DNA of 64,000 nucleotides from the NCBI GenBank assembly GCA_902797695.1, contig CADBTW010000045.1, positions 1 through 64,000 on the forward strand, given 5' to 3'. Of the stretch, positions 14,842-25,200 are shown piece by piece. The translations under genes were made by a program, and so were the position numbers. The notes under the pieces were generated by a model. That model was not told where the DNA came from, ran no database searches, and saw nothing but the letters and a program-made list of their open reading frames with translations. Origin of the DNA: an uncultured Sutterellaceae bacterium (GTDB taxonomy: Bacteria; Pseudomonadota; Gammaproteobacteria; Burkholderiales; Burkholderiaceae_F). How positions within the stretch are numbered: the stretch's first letter is position 1; each line of letters opens with the position of its first letter.

Positions 14842-15648
14842 ATGAAGCAGAAAACTATTGCGCTGATCGGCTGCGGCGCCCTCGCCCATATCTTCGCGAG
14901 GAATCTCCTAAGGCTGATGCCCGGGACCTACAGAATCGTCGGCGTATTCGGACGTACCCCGTTGCACGCCGAATCCTTCGCTGAAACGCTCTCCTGCAGG
15001 CGCTGCAGGGATCTTTCGGAACTGATCGCGCTGAAGCCGGACTACTGCGTGGAGTTCGCCGGGGGCGGTGCCGTGCGGGAATACGCGGAAAGCGTTCTCA
15101 AGGCGGGCATCAGCTTTGTCGCCGCGTCCTCAGGCGCGCTTGCCGACGACGCCCTGAAGGCGAAGCTCGAAAAAGCTGCGGAAGAAGCGGGCTCCAAGCT
15201 CTACATTCCCTGCGGTGCCGTCGGCGGTTTCGATCTCATGCAGATCTACGCGCTCCGCGGAGGCGCAAAGGTTGAAATCGGGAACCGGAAGGCTCCCCGG
15301 AGCCTTGAGGGAGCCCCTGGGCTCAAGGGTCGGGTCCTCTCCCAGGAAAAGGAAGAAGTCGTGTTCTCTGGCGGCGTGAAGGAAGCGATCGCGGGGTTCC
15401 CGAAGAACGTGAACGTCGCGGTGGCGACGTCGCTCGCGACTGCCGCCCCTGACGCCCGCGTCACCATCACGAGCGTCCCGGGCCTCCGGGAGAACATCCA
15501 CTCCGTGAGGCTCTCGAACGGCCTCATGCACGCCGAGCTCACGATCGCGTCAAATCCCGACCCGGCGAACCCGAAGTCGAGCACTTCTGCCGCATGGAGC
15601 GTTGTCGCGCTCTTCAAGAACATGGCGTCGCCGGTCGTCTACTGGTAG
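14842..15648 (+). CDS. nadX: L-aspartate dehydrogenase (NadX-like)
   Basis: The 268-residue protein has an N-terminal Rossmann domain (IALIGCGALAHIFARN) and the DUF108 aspartate dehydrogenase domain, with SGALADDALKAKLEKAAEEAGSKLYIPCGAVGGFD and the catalytic histidine region RENIHSVRLSNG. The family oxidises L-aspartate to iminoaspartate with NAD(P), feeding NAD synthesis in place of aspartate oxidase, or works in aspartate catabolism. This oxygen-independent route suits an anaerobe. Length matches the family. The downstream hairpin at 15658-15683 probably ends the transcript. No nadA or nadC lies nearby, so the pathway assignment is inferred. Confidence 0.85.
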   Translation: MKQKTIALIGCGALAHIFARNLLRLMPGTYRIVGVFGRTPLHAESFAETLSCRRCRDLSELIALKPDYCVEFAGGGAVREYAESVLKAGISFVAASSGALADDALKAKLEKAAEEAGSKLYIPCGAVGGFDLMQIYALRGGAKVEIGNRKAPRSLEGAPGLKGRVLSQEKEEVVFSGGVKEAIAGFPKNVNVAVATSLATAAPDARVTITSVPGLRENIHSVRLSNGLMHAELTIASNPDPANPKSSTSAAWSVVALFKNMASPVVYW

Positions 15649-15657
15649 GGCTAAGGG

Positions 15658-15683
15658 GGAGCGGGCCTCTTGCCCGCTCCTTT
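15658..15683 (+). terminator. Hairpin terminator after nadX
   Basis: Perfect 9-base arms GGAGCGGGC (15658-15666) and GCCCGCTCC (15672-15680) enclose a 5-base loop, followed by a short TTT. It lies between the convergent nadX and sensor-kinase genes and reaches the kinase stop codon. Confidence 0.6.
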
Positions 15684-16987
15684 CACTCGGGGAAGGATAT
15701 CCGGAAGACGGCTCCCTTCCCGACTTCGCTTTCCACGCCTATCTTCCAGCCCTCACGTTCGCAGATCCGGGAAACGAGAGAAAGGCCGATCCCGTTCCCC
15801 TTCCCTCGCGAGTGCGCTCCGCGCTGGAAGGGCAGGAAGAGCTTCCCAATCTCCTCCTTCGGAATTCCGCAACCTTCGTCCCGAACTGAAAAGCCGTTCG
15901 GTGCGAGGGAAACGGTGATCGCCCCTCCCCGGTCAGAATAACGGATGGCGTTCCGCAGCAGGTTCGCGAGGACGCAGGAAGCGAATTCAAAATGCACGAG
16001 AGGAGCTTTCCCCTGGGTTTGATCATCGAGGATGACCCTGATGCTCCTTAGTTCTGCGTCCGAAGACTCTTCGGTGATGACAGTTCCCGCAACACGGGAA
16101 AGCGGGACGAGGACAGAATCCGCCTGATTCACTTTTTCGCCCCGGGCAAGCGCGAGGAGCACGCGGATCAGACGGTCCATGCGGGTTGCCGCGGAATCGA
16201 TCTTCTTCACGCGTTTCCTGTCTTCCTCGGAAAGATTCCCGACATCTTCAAGAAGCTCGGCTGTCGTTGCGATGACCGCGAGCCGCGTGCGGAATTCGTG
16301 CGAAATGTCCGAGGCAAAAAGCCTTTCGCGCTCAAGCGTTTCATGCATGCGCTTGAGGGACTCTTCGCAAGTCTTTGCGAGAAACCCGACCTCGTCCTTG
16401 TTCGGCTCGATTGCGAGCGGCGTGAAGTGCGGACTCTCCGCGCTGCGCTTCACTTCTGCCGCGAGCCTTTTCACGGGCCGCACGACCGTTTCCCCGACCG
16501 CCCAGCCGAGGACACAGGAAATGAAAACGACGAGAAGGGAGAATCCGGCAAAACCGAAAAAGAGTCTCTGCTCAAGTTCCTCGAATTCGGTCTGGTCTTC
16601 TTCGAGAACATAGGTGACACCCTTATGCGTCATCTTGTAGACATAGGAGGCCCTGTCGCTTTTAACGTATTCCGAATACCCTTCCGGGGCTTTTGCGAGC
16701 CTCGGGGGAATCGGGTCGAGCTTCACGCCGTTCACTTCCGCCGGTTCAGCATAGACACTGGTGATTTTCGGCAAGGAAGGCTGGGTTCCCCGTTCTATGT
16801 TGTTTTCGATCAGGTTACGAAGTTCGTAATAATGGTCTTCAGATACAAGGTGGCTTTCCGTGAACTGGATTGCGTACCAGAGCGCCGTGAGAGCGAGAAC
16901 GGAAATGACAAGGGCGAAGACGCCGGACGCGAGCAATATCCGGCTCCGGAAGCTAAGCTTCCGGAATGTTTCAAGGATCCTTTTCAT
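15683..16987 (-). CDS. Sensor histidine kinase, PmrB/QseC-like
   Basis: The 434-residue kinase has two transmembrane helices (about 17-40 and 144-166), a roughly 100-residue periplasmic loop, and a HAMP domain after residue 167. The HisKA domain has H230 in SDISHEFRTRL, and a HATPase domain has an N-box (LLRNAIRYS) and a G-box (GNGIGLSLVSRI). The usual proline in the H-box (RTPL) is arginine, while the +4 threonine used for phosphatase activity is kept. ATG 16987 overlaps the regulator stop as ATGA, proving coupling. The divergent lipid A phosphoethanolamine transferase makes a PmrAB-type role likely, sensing cations or cationic peptides. Confidence 0.87.
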   Translation of the reverse strand: MKRILETFRKLSFRSRILLASGVFALVISVLALTALWYAIQFTESHLVSEDHYYELRNLIENNIERGTQPSLPKITSVYAEPAEVNGVKLDPIPPRLAKAPEGYSEYVKSDRASYVYKMTHKGVTYVLEEDQTEFEELEQRLFFGFAGFSLLVVFISCVLGWAVGETVVRPVKRLAAEVKRSAESPHFTPLAIEPNKDEVGFLAKTCEESLKRMHETLERERLFASDISHEFRTRLAVIATTAELLEDVGNLSEEDRKRVKKIDSAATRMDRLIRVLLALARGEKVNQADSVLVPLSRVAGTVITEESSDAELRSIRVILDDQTQGKAPLVHFEFASCVLANLLRNAIRYSDRGGAITVSLAPNGFSVRDEGCGIPKEEIGKLFLPFQRGAHSRGKGNGIGLSLVSRICEREGWKIGVESEVGKGAVFRISFPE

Positions 16988-17676
16988 TTCTTTTCTCCAG
17001 AATCCTCGGGCCCGATCGACCATCCGAAGCCTGGGCGCGTCTTGATGAGGTGTTCAGGGAACGGCTTGTCTATCGCGTTCCGGAGAAGCCACATGTTGGA
17101 CCTGAGGCTGTCCGAATCCGGCCTGTCGCTTCCCCAGACAGCTTCCTCAAGTTCTTCGCGGGTCACGAGGTTCGGGCTCCGGGACATCAGCGTGCGGAGA
17201 ATCCGGAAGCCGACCGGCGTGAGGTGGATGGTCTTGCCGCCCCGTTCCGCGGTCGCGTTCGCGAGGTGGAGAGTGAGGCTCCCGACCTGGAGGTCTTTCA
17301 CCACCCTGCCTTCGCTTCGCCTCAGGCTCGCCGCGACCCGGGCCGCGAGTTCCCGTAGCGAAAAAGGCTTCACGAGATAGTCGTCCGCACCGCTCTCGAG
17401 TCCGTAAATCCGGTCGTCCAGTTCGTCGCGGGCCGTAAGCATCAGGACCGGGATCGAAAACCCTTCTTCACGTATCGTCCGGCAAACATCGATTCCATCC
17501 ATCCCGGGGAGTCCGAGGTCGAGGATCACGAGATCGAAGGCCCCGCTCCTCACCTGGGCGAGTGCCATCGGCCCAGTCGAAGCCTCTTCGGTGTTCCAGC
17601 CCTTTGCGCGAAGGTACTCTGAGACGTTTTCCCGAAGATCGTCGTTGTCATCGACTACAAGAATGTTTTCCTTCAT
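16984..17676 (-). CDS. OmpR-family response regulator, PmrA/QseB-like
   Basis: The 230-residue regulator has a receiver domain (ILVVDDNDDLREN, phospho-acceptor D53 in LVILDLGLPG, MLTARDELDDRI, K in DYLVKPFS). A winged helix of OmpR type follows (LTPVGFRILRTLMSRSPNLVTREELEEAVWG, then RSNMWLLRNAIDKPF and a TRPGFGW hairpin). It is encoded just upstream of its kinase with a 4-base overlap. Its start is 161 bp from the divergently transcribed phosphoethanolamine transferase, the expected target. No clear PmrA-type CTTAAG boxes were seen in that gap, although GGAAAT/GGAATT-like motifs recur there. Confidence 0.9.
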   Translation of the reverse strand: MKENILVVDDNDDLRENVSEYLRAKGWNTEEASTGPMALAQVRSGAFDLVILDLGLPGMDGIDVCRTIREEGFSIPVLMLTARDELDDRIYGLESGADDYLVKPFSLRELAARVAASLRRSEGRVVKDLQVGSLTLHLANATAERGGKTIHLTPVGFRILRTLMSRSPNLVTREELEEAVWGSDRPDSDSLRSNMWLLRNAIDKPFPEHLIKTRPGFGWSIGPEDSGEKK

Positions 17677-17837
17677 GCTTTACTCCGCTTGTCCGCCATG
17701 GGGCCGGATATGGGAAATATTACCTGCGGAATTGCCCTGGCGGCACTTGGAAATGGAATCAAAATGGCTTTTACAGTTTCTTGACGCAGACCGTGGGAAA
17801 CTCACGCCCTGGTCCGGAAACAGAATTCACACTGACG

Positions 17838-19517
17838 ATGGGTTTTGCAAAAAAAGCTGCGGCGAGGCTGTGTTCGACGCTGAAAGGCACGGCGGGTCTC
17901 TCTCTCGTCCTCGGCGTTTGGTGGACGGCGGTCGACTGCTACCCGCTCTGGAGCCGCGCGTTTGGTTCCGGAGCATTCGGTGTCGGGGCCGGGATCAGAT
18001 TTGTCCTTACCTGCGGTGTTGGCCTCTCGCTTGCCTATTCCGCCGCCCTGCTCCTCATCGGGTCGGTTACCGGGCGTCGTTTCTACAAGTTTCTCCTGAT
18101 TCTTCTCAGCACGGTCGGGGCCGGCGGCTTTGCCTTTTCGCTTCTCTACAGCGCGGCAATGTCACCAGACATGCTCCGGAACGCCTTCGCGACGACTCCC
18201 GAGGAAGCGACGGACCTTTTTTCACCGTCGCTAGTCTTTTTCTTCCTTCTCGCCCTTCTCCCTCCCGCAGGCTTTGTCCTTTGGTACCCGGTCGCAAAAC
18301 GCCCGGTCTCGGCAAGGCTCCGGGAGGTTGCGCTTGCGGCTGCTTTCCTAATTGCAGGGGCCGGGGTGATTGCGACGGACCTGAAGGCTTCCGCTTTCTA
18401 TTTCCGGGGCAAAAAGGCCGAACGCTACTACATCGCCCCCGTGAACGTCATTTATTCCGCAATCAAGACACAGGTGAAGGACGAGGAGCCAGGGCAGATC
18501 AAGACCCGTATCATCGTTGATCCGAAACCGGTTCTCTCCCCCGTTCCGAAGACGAACGAGAGACCTCTCATTGTCGTTGTCGTCACAGGAGAAACGGCCC
18601 GCGCGAAGAACTGGGGACTTTCAGGCTACGCGCGGGACACGACTCCTGAACTCCGGAAGGCAGGCGTCGTGAACTTTCCGAACGCCTCTGCCTGCGGGAC
18701 GAGCACCGACGTTTCCGTACCCTGCATGTTCAGCCGGGTCGGGCGCTCGGACTACAACCGCAAGAGAATCCTTGAGGAGGAACCGCTCCCCGCTGTTCTC
18801 CAGCGGGCCGGCGTGCATGTGCTCTGGATCGACAACCAGAGAGGCAGCAAGGGCGCGTCCCAGGGGGTCCCGTACGTCGATGCCGACAAGACCCTCCCGG
18901 AAGCGGAGAGGAAGAGGCTTTGCGGCAAGTTCTGCCTCGACGACGCGATGCTCCCGCCCTTCGACAAGTTTTCGACAGGAGTTAAGCCCGGCACCGTGAA
19001 CGCGGTCTTCCTCCACATGATGGGAAGCCACGGCCCGGCGTACGCAAACCGCTATCCCGAAGGATTCGAGGAGTGGGGACCGGTCTGCAAGAGCTCTGAC
19101 GTCAAGTCCTGCGACGCGAAGGAGCTGAGGAACGCCTACGACAATTCCATTCTCTATACCGACCACATTCTCGCGACACTGATCAGCCGGCTGAAGGCGA
19201 AGAGTGACGCCGACACTGCCCTTCTCTACATGTCCGACCATGGCGAAAGCCTTGGCGAGAAGGGGCTGTACCTCCACGGGGCTCCTTACGTGATCGCTCC
19301 TTCCGAACAGACGCATGTTCCTGTTGTTCTCTGGGCTTCAGAGGGTTTCCGCACCCGGCTCGGGATTGGTGCCGGGTGCCTTGAAAGGAACTCAGGGAAC
19401 GAAATCTCCCACGACAACCTCTGGTCGACGGTTCTGGGCCTCACCACGGTGAAGTCGTCCACCTATTCTTCGAAGCTCGACCTGACGGCTGCCTGCCGGA
19501 AACCATCCGCGAAATAG
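17838..19517 (+). CDS. eptA: Lipid A phosphoethanolamine transferase (EptA/MCR family)
   Basis: The frame is open from 17562, but conserved membrane sequence begins at ATG 17838, giving 559 residues. Five hydrophobic helices fill the first 185 residues. The periplasmic sulfatase-like domain follows with E252 (VVTGETARAKNWGLSGYARD), the nucleophile T290 in ACGTSTDVSVPCMFS, and zinc ligands in MSDHGESLGEKG followed by YLHGAP. Paired cysteines match those that form disulfides in MCR and EptA. The enzyme moves phosphoethanolamine from phosphatidylethanolamine to lipid A, lowering negative charge and binding of polymyxins. It is divergent from the PmrAB-like pair. No strong ribosome site is visible. 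Confidence 0.9.
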   Translation: MGFAKKAAARLCSTLKGTAGLSLVLGVWWTAVDCYPLWSRAFGSGAFGVGAGIRFVLTCGVGLSLAYSAALLLIGSVTGRRFYKFLLILLSTVGAGGFAFSLLYSAAMSPDMLRNAFATTPEEATDLFSPSLVFFFLLALLPPAGFVLWYPVAKRPVSARLREVALAAAFLIAGAGVIATDLKASAFYFRGKKAERYYIAPVNVIYSAIKTQVKDEEPGQIKTRIIVDPKPVLSPVPKTNERPLIVVVVTGETARAKNWGLSGYARDTTPELRKAGVVNFPNASACGTSTDVSVPCMFSRVGRSDYNRKRILEEEPLPAVLQRAGVHVLWIDNQRGSKGASQGVPYVDADKTLPEAERKRLCGKFCLDDAMLPPFDKFSTGVKPGTVNAVFLHMMGSHGPAYANRYPEGFEEWGPVCKSSDVKSCDAKELRNAYDNSILYTDHILATLISRLKAKSDADTALLYMSDHGESLGEKGLYLHGAPYVIAPSEQTHVPVVLWASEGFRTRLGIGAGCLERNSGNEISHDNLWSTVLGLTTVKSSTYSSKLDLTAACRKPSAK

Positions 19518-19625
19518 GAATTGTTTCCTAAAAGGGCTAGGATTCTCACGCGAATGGCGCCGCTTGGAGGAACCGCAGGATTCCTCCGGACGGCCCTTCC
19601 TGCATTCATTCAGGACGCGACACCG

Positions 19626-20828
19626 ATGAAATTCCACCGCCTTCCACCCTCGGACGTGAGGGCAAGGATTCCGCGCACCGTATGGGCGCTCGGTTTCGTT
19701 TCGCTTTTCATGGACATTTCGTCTGAAATGATCCATGCGGTCCTTCCGCTCTTCATGGCGTCGATCGGCGCGACGAGCACGGCAATCGGCTTCACGGAAG
19801 GCGCGGCTGAGTCGGTCGCTCTCATCATGAAAGTGTTTTCCGGGATGATTTCCGACCGGTTCGGCCACACGAAGCTCCTCGTTTTCACGGGATACGCGCT
19901 CGGCGTCCTCTCGAAGCCTTTCTTCGCGCTTTCCGACACGGTTCTGCAGGTTTTCTGCTGCCGGTTTGCAGACCGCATCGGGAAGGGCATCCGCGGGGCG
20001 CCCCGCGACGCCCTGATCGCCGACGTGACGCCGAAGGAAGTGCTTGGCGCGTCCTTTGGCCTGAGGCAGTCGCTTGATTCGGCCGGGGCCTTCATCGGGC
20101 CACTTGTCGCAACGCTCGTCATGGCGGCGACCTTCGACAGCTACAGGACGGTCTTCTGGGCGGCGCTCGTCCCCGGCCTCATCTGCCTCTCCCTCATCCT
20201 CTTCGAGATCAAAGCTCCGGATCGACCTGCTTCGTCACGCGTGAATCCGTTGAAGAAGGAATCACTCCGGATGCTTTCTGGAAGCTTTTGGCTTCTGATC
20301 GGCACCGCAGCCATCTTCTCCCTCGCCCGCTTTTCAAACGCCTTCATCGTGCTCAGGGCGGCGGACTGCGGCATCTCGCCCGCGCTTGTTCCGCTCGTGA
20401 TGGTCGTGATGAACATCGCGTTCGCGGGCTCTTCCTACCCCTTTGGGAAGCTCGCTGACAAGGTCCCGCCGGTCATCCTGCTCGAAGCCGGAATCTGCCT
20501 TCTCTTCCTCTCGGACCTCGTCTTCAGCGCGGCGACAGGCCCCGCCGCAGTCATCGCGGCAGTCGTCCTCTGGGGACTGCATCTCGGGGCGACCCAGGGG
20601 ATCTTCTCCCTCTTCGTCGCGAAGCTCGCTCCCGCGGCGCTTCGGGGGACCGCGTTCGGGCTCTACAACCTTTCCTCCGGCGTCGCGGCACTTGCCGCCG
20701 GGGTTTTCGCCGGAGTGATCTGGGACGTGTTCGGCCCCTCGGCAACCTTCCTCGCCGGCGGCGCGTTCGCGGTACTCGCCGCCCTATTCATGGGACTCCT
20801 CGCCCGCGGGCCGCTGAAGAACGCCTGA
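19626..20828 (+). CDS. Major facilitator superfamily transporter
   Basis: The 400-residue protein has about 12 hydrophobic helices and the MFS loop motif between helices 2 and 3 (GMISDRFGHTKLL). A second conserved part reads RFADRIGKGIRGAPRDALIADVTP, typical of a widespread branch of uncharacterised MFS exporters, and GTAFGLYNLSSGVAALAAG lies near the end. The frame can be extended to a TTG at 19521, but ATG 19626 precedes the first helix properly and has AGGA about 11 bases upstream. It follows eptA by 108 bp on the same strand and may share its expression. The substrate is unknown; drug or metabolite export is likely. Confidence 0.83.
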   Translation: MKFHRLPPSDVRARIPRTVWALGFVSLFMDISSEMIHAVLPLFMASIGATSTAIGFTEGAAESVALIMKVFSGMISDRFGHTKLLVFTGYALGVLSKPFFALSDTVLQVFCCRFADRIGKGIRGAPRDALIADVTPKEVLGASFGLRQSLDSAGAFIGPLVATLVMAATFDSYRTVFWAALVPGLICLSLILFEIKAPDRPASSRVNPLKKESLRMLSGSFWLLIGTAAIFSLARFSNAFIVLRAADCGISPALVPLVMVVMNIAFAGSSYPFGKLADKVPPVILLEAGICLLFLSDLVFSAATGPAAVIAAVVLWGLHLGATQGIFSLFVAKLAPAALRGTAFGLYNLSSGVAALAAGVFAGVIWDVFGPSATFLAGGAFAVLAALFMGLLARGPLKNA

Positions 20829-20868
20829 TCGCGATTCATACGAGCTCACTCTTTCCTTTCTTTACACG

Positions 20869-20902
20869 GCTTAACGCTCCGGAAGCCCCGGAGCCGTTAA
20901 GC
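20869..20902. repeat. Long inverted repeat upstream of mdtA
   Basis: Arms GCTTAACG-CTCCGG (20869-20882) and CCGGAG-C-CGTTAAGC (20888-20902) pair over 14 bases with one bulged C around a 5-base loop. No T-tract follows on either strand. Lying 79 bp before mdtA, it may be an operator or a leader hairpin for the pump operon; it could also end the preceding MFS transcript. Confidence 0.5.
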
Positions 20903-20980
20903 TAGGGACTCAGAATCCAGCCCCGGAAAGAGTGCCCCTCGACAGTCCGGCACCTTTTCCAATAAGAAAGAAACCAGAAA

Positions 20981-22189
20981 ATGAAACGTCGCACTATCTT
21001 CGTCGCCGTGGCAGCTGCCGCGGCAGCGGTCGCCCTCGGCCGCGTCGGCTATACCTACTGGATGAAGCAGAAAGCCGAGTCGGCGGCGTCAGGCGGCAAC
21101 AGGAGACGGCGCCGGATGCCGACATCGGTCCTTGTTTCCGAAGCGAAGAAGATGGACGTTTCAACCCAGATTCCCGCGCTCGGCACCGTGACCGCGAACC
21201 GCACCGTGAACGTGACGAGCCAGGTGCAGGGGCGGATCACGGCGGTCTACTTCACTGAAGGCCAGTACGTGAAGCGGGGAGCCCTTCTCGCGAAGATCGA
21301 CACCCGGACCTACGAGGCGAACCGCACGCAGTACGAAGGCAGCCTCACGCAGGCCGAGGCACAGCTCGCGAACGCCCGGTCTGTCCTCGAGCGCTACCAG
21401 AAGCTCTACGCCCAGCACTCGATCTCGAAGCAGGACCTCGATGCACAGGCTGCCCTCGTCCGGCAGTACGAAGGCGCGGTCCGCTCGGCGAAGGGACAGA
21501 TTTCAGGCGCTGACGTCTCGATCGGCTACGGCCGCATCACGGCGCCGATCTCGGGCTACATCGGCATCCGCCAGATCGATATCGGGAACCTCGTGAGCCC
21601 CGGGGACTCGTCCATCATCACGACGATCACCGAGACGGAGCCGATCGCGGTCGAATTCTCTGTTCCTCAGGTGAACCTTGACTCTGTCGCCGCCCCGATC
21701 AGGGCCGGCCGGCGGCTGAAGGCCCTCGTCTACGACCAGTCGGGCGAAAAGCTTCTCGCGGAGGGCGAAGTCTCCACCATTTCGAACGCGATTGACGCCG
21801 CGACCGGCACCCTCAGGCTGAAGGCCGTTGTCCCGAACGCCGGAGGGAAGCTCTTCCCGAACCAGTTCGTGAACGTGAAGCTCGTGACAGGCGTCATCCG
21901 TGACGCGACGGTCGTCCCGAACGCCGCGATCCAGACGGGGACGTCCGGCGACTTCGTCTTCACCGTGGATGAAAAGTCCGTCGCGCACAAGGTGCCCGTG
22001 AAGCGGGGGCCCGACGCCGGGAACGGCTTCACCGCCGTGCTTTCCGGAGTTTCTCCCGGAGACCGCCTGATCACGACCGGGGTCGATTCGGCAAGCGACG
22101 GCGGTTCCGTCACCATCGTGAAGCCGACAAGCGCGGGAGACAACTCGGCGAAGAAATCGGCCGCCCCCGCCTCTTCTCCCCGGGCCTAG
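20981..22189 (+). CDS. mdtA: RND efflux periplasmic adaptor, MdtA-like
   Basis: The 402-residue membrane-fusion protein has an N-terminal signal or anchor (FVAVAAAAAAVALGRVGYTYW). A split lipoyl domain flanks a coiled-coil hairpin (QVQGRITAVYFTEGQYVKRGALLAKID, then LTQAEAQLANARSVLERYQKL), and a beta-barrel domain ends with a membrane-proximal domain. YGRITAPISGYIG is a family hallmark. In the cell it bridges the RND pumps to the outer-membrane channel. It is the first gene of mdtA-mdtB-mdtC-OMF, 27 bp ahead of mdtB. The hydrophilic tail after about residue 380 is rich in Ser, Ala and Lys and probably flexible. Confidence 0.92.
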   Translation: MKRRTIFVAVAAAAAAVALGRVGYTYWMKQKAESAASGGNRRRRRMPTSVLVSEAKKMDVSTQIPALGTVTANRTVNVTSQVQGRITAVYFTEGQYVKRGALLAKIDTRTYEANRTQYEGSLTQAEAQLANARSVLERYQKLYAQHSISKQDLDAQAALVRQYEGAVRSAKGQISGADVSIGYGRITAPISGYIGIRQIDIGNLVSPGDSSIITTITETEPIAVEFSVPQVNLDSVAAPIRAGRRLKALVYDQSGEKLLAEGEVSTISNAIDAATGTLRLKAVVPNAGGKLFPNQFVNVKLVTGVIRDATVVPNAAIQTGTSGDFVFTVDEKSVAHKVPVKRGPDAGNGFTAVLSGVSPGDRLITTGVDSASDGGSVTIVKPTSAGDNSAKKSAAPASSPRA

Positions 22190-22216
22190 CCGCGGAACGC
22201 GAAGGAAAGGCAACAA

Positions 22217-25200
22217 ATGAATCTCTCGCGTCTTTTCATCTACCGGCCGGTCGCGACGCTCCTCCTCATGATCGCGCTGGTGCTCGCGGGCGTGCTCGGG
22301 TACCGTTCGCTCCCGATCTCAGCTCTGCCTGAAGTGGACTACCCGGTGATCCAGGTGACCACCCAGTTCCCGGGGGCGGGACCGGAGGTGATGACTTCTG
22401 GGGTCACGGCGCCGCTTGAGCGGCAGCTAGGCCAGATGTCGGGCCTGAACCAGATGTATTCGGTGACTTCCGGCGGCAACTCGGTGATCACGCTGAAGTT
22501 CAACCTCGACCTCAGCCTCGACATCGCGGAGCAGGAGGTGCAGGCTGCGATCAACGCGGCGGACTCGCTCCTTCCGCGTGATCTTCCGAACAAGCCCACC
22601 TATAAGAAGGTGAACCCTGCCGACACGCCGATCCTTACGCTCGCCGCGACCTCGGACACCCTTCCGCTAACCAAGGTCCAGGACCTCGTGAACACCCGGG
22701 CCGCCCTGAAGCTTTCGCAGATTTCCGGCGTCGGTCTCGTGAGCCTCGCGGGCGGCCAGCAGCAGGCTGTGAGGATCCGCGTGAACCCGACGCTTCTCGC
22801 GAGCCACGGCCTCGCCCTTTCCGACATCAATACTGCCGTCAACGCTGCGAACGTGAACGGGAGCAAGGGCGGGTTCGACGGTCCCGACCGCTCGATCACG
22901 ATCGACGCGAACGACCAGCTCCGCAGCCCCGAGGACTACGCGAACCTCATCCTCAGCTACAAGGATGGAACGGCTGTCCGCCTTCGCGACGTCGCGAAGG
23001 TAGAGCTCGCGCCCCAGGACGAGCACCAGGAAGCCTACGCGAACGGGAAACCCGCGATCATCATCAACATCCAGCGACAGCCCGGAACGAACGTCGTCAG
23101 CATCGCGGATAGCGTCAAGGCCGCTCTCCCCGCGATCCAAGAGGCGATGCCGGGATCCGTGAAGCTCACGATCCTCGCGGACCGCACGCAGTCGATCCGC
23201 GCTTCGATCACGGACGTCCAGAAGGAGCTCCTCACCGCGATCCTCCTCGTCGTCGCCGTCTCGTTCGTATTTCTCCGGACCGCGTCCGCCACGCTGATCC
23301 CGAGCCTCGCCGTGCCGCTCTCGATCGTCGGCACGTTCGGCGTGATGTATCTCGCCGGGTTTTCGCTCAACAACCTCACCCTCATGGCGCTAACCATCGC
23401 GACCGGCTTCGTGATCGACGACGCGATCGTGGTGGTGGAGAACATCCAGCGCCACATCGATGACGGAATACCGGCGCTCGACGCGGCACTCCTCGGAAGC
23501 CGCGAGATCGGCTTCACGATTCTTTCGCTCACCTTCTCGCTGATCGCGGTCCTGATCCCGCTCCTCTTCATGGGCGACGTGATCGGGCGGCTCTTCCGCG
23601 AGTTCTCGATCACGCTCGCGGTCTCGATCATCGTCTCGATGTGCGTGTCGCTCACCCTTACCCCGATGCTATCCGCGTACCTCCTACGGCACGTGAAGGA
23701 GGAGGAACACGGGCGTGTGACGCACTGGTTCGGGGCCGCGTTCGACTGGCTGCTTCGTCTCTACGACCGCTGCCTCAAGGTTGTGCTCCGGCACCAGCCC
23801 GCGACCCTCGTGGTCGCGGTCGGGACGCTTTTCGCGACGGCCGCCCTCTGGTTCTGGGTCCCGAGCGGGTTCTTTCCCTCGCAGGACACGGGCTACATCC
23901 AGGTGATCACCCGGGGACCTGACGACATCTCGTTCTCAGAGATGTCGAACCGCCAGCGCGCCCTCGCAGAACTGATCCAGAAGGATCCGGCGGTTGCGTC
24001 CGTGAGCTCGGTGGTCGGCGCAGACGCCGTCAACAACACGAGCCTCAGCACGGGCAGGATCCAGGTGACGCTGAAGGACTTCGGCAGCCGTGACGGCGCG
24101 GACGAGGTCATCCGGCGGATCAAGGACGGCGCGTCGAAGGTCCCCGGGATCCGCCTCTACGCGATCAAGAGCCAGGACCTCAAGGTGGACGATCAGGTGA
24201 CGCCTTCCCAGTACCAGCTCACGCTGAACACGACGGACCAGGAGGAGCTCGACAAGTGGGTGCCGGCTTTCGCGGAGGCGCTCCGAAAGCGTCCCGAACT
24301 CGCTGACGTCACGACGAGCCTTCTTCCGAACGCTCGGATCGCCTATGTCGACATCAACCGCGAGGCGGCCGCCCGCTACGGGCTCACGGCGACGGATGTA
24401 GACAAAGCGCTCTACAACGCGTTCGGCCAGAGCCTGATCTCAACCATCTACACGCAGTCGAACCAGTACCGCGTGGTGCTCGAGGTGTCTGACGGCTACC
24501 GGCGCGACCTTTCCGCGCTTTCCGGCATCTACCTTAAGAGCGGAACCGCGGACTCCTCCTCGGACACCGGTTCTCCCGGCCTCACCCGCATGGTGCCGCT
24601 CTCGAACATCGCGACCGTGACCGAGAAAATCGGCCCCGGCGGCTACGCGCGTCTCTCGCAGACCCCCGCCGCCACCATTTCCTTCAATATTTCCGACGGC
24701 TACTCGATTTCGGACGCAAGGGACGCGGTGAACGCGGTGAAGAAGGAGATCGCCCTCCCCGCGACCCTCACGCTCACGCCCCAGGGCTCGCTCGCCGCCT
24801 ACGAGAATTCGGACAGCAACACGCTATGGCTCATCCTCGCCGCGGTTCTCGTCGTCTACCTCGTGCTCGGAATCCTCTACGAAAGCTGGATCCATCCCGT
24901 CACCGTAATCTCGACCCTGCCGTCCGCCGCGATCGGCGCTCTCCTCGCGCTGAAGATGACCGGGTCTGAGTTCACCCTGATCGCGCTGATCGGCATCATC
25001 CTCCTCATCGGCATCGTGAAGAAGAACGCGATCATGATGATCGACTTCGCGCTTGCCGGCGAGCGGGCCGGAAAGTCCCCGTACGACGCGATCTACAACG
25101 CCTGCCTCCTCAGGTTCCGTCCGATCCTGATGACGACCTTCGCCGCGCTCTTCGGCAACATCCCCCTGATGCTCGCGTCCGGGTCCGGCGCCGAGCTTCG

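Noticed and set aside
17677..17837. PmrA-type operator between the regulator and eptA
   Set aside because: Looked for paired CTTAAG-like boxes and found none; the recurring GGAAAT/GGAATT words are too loose to call.
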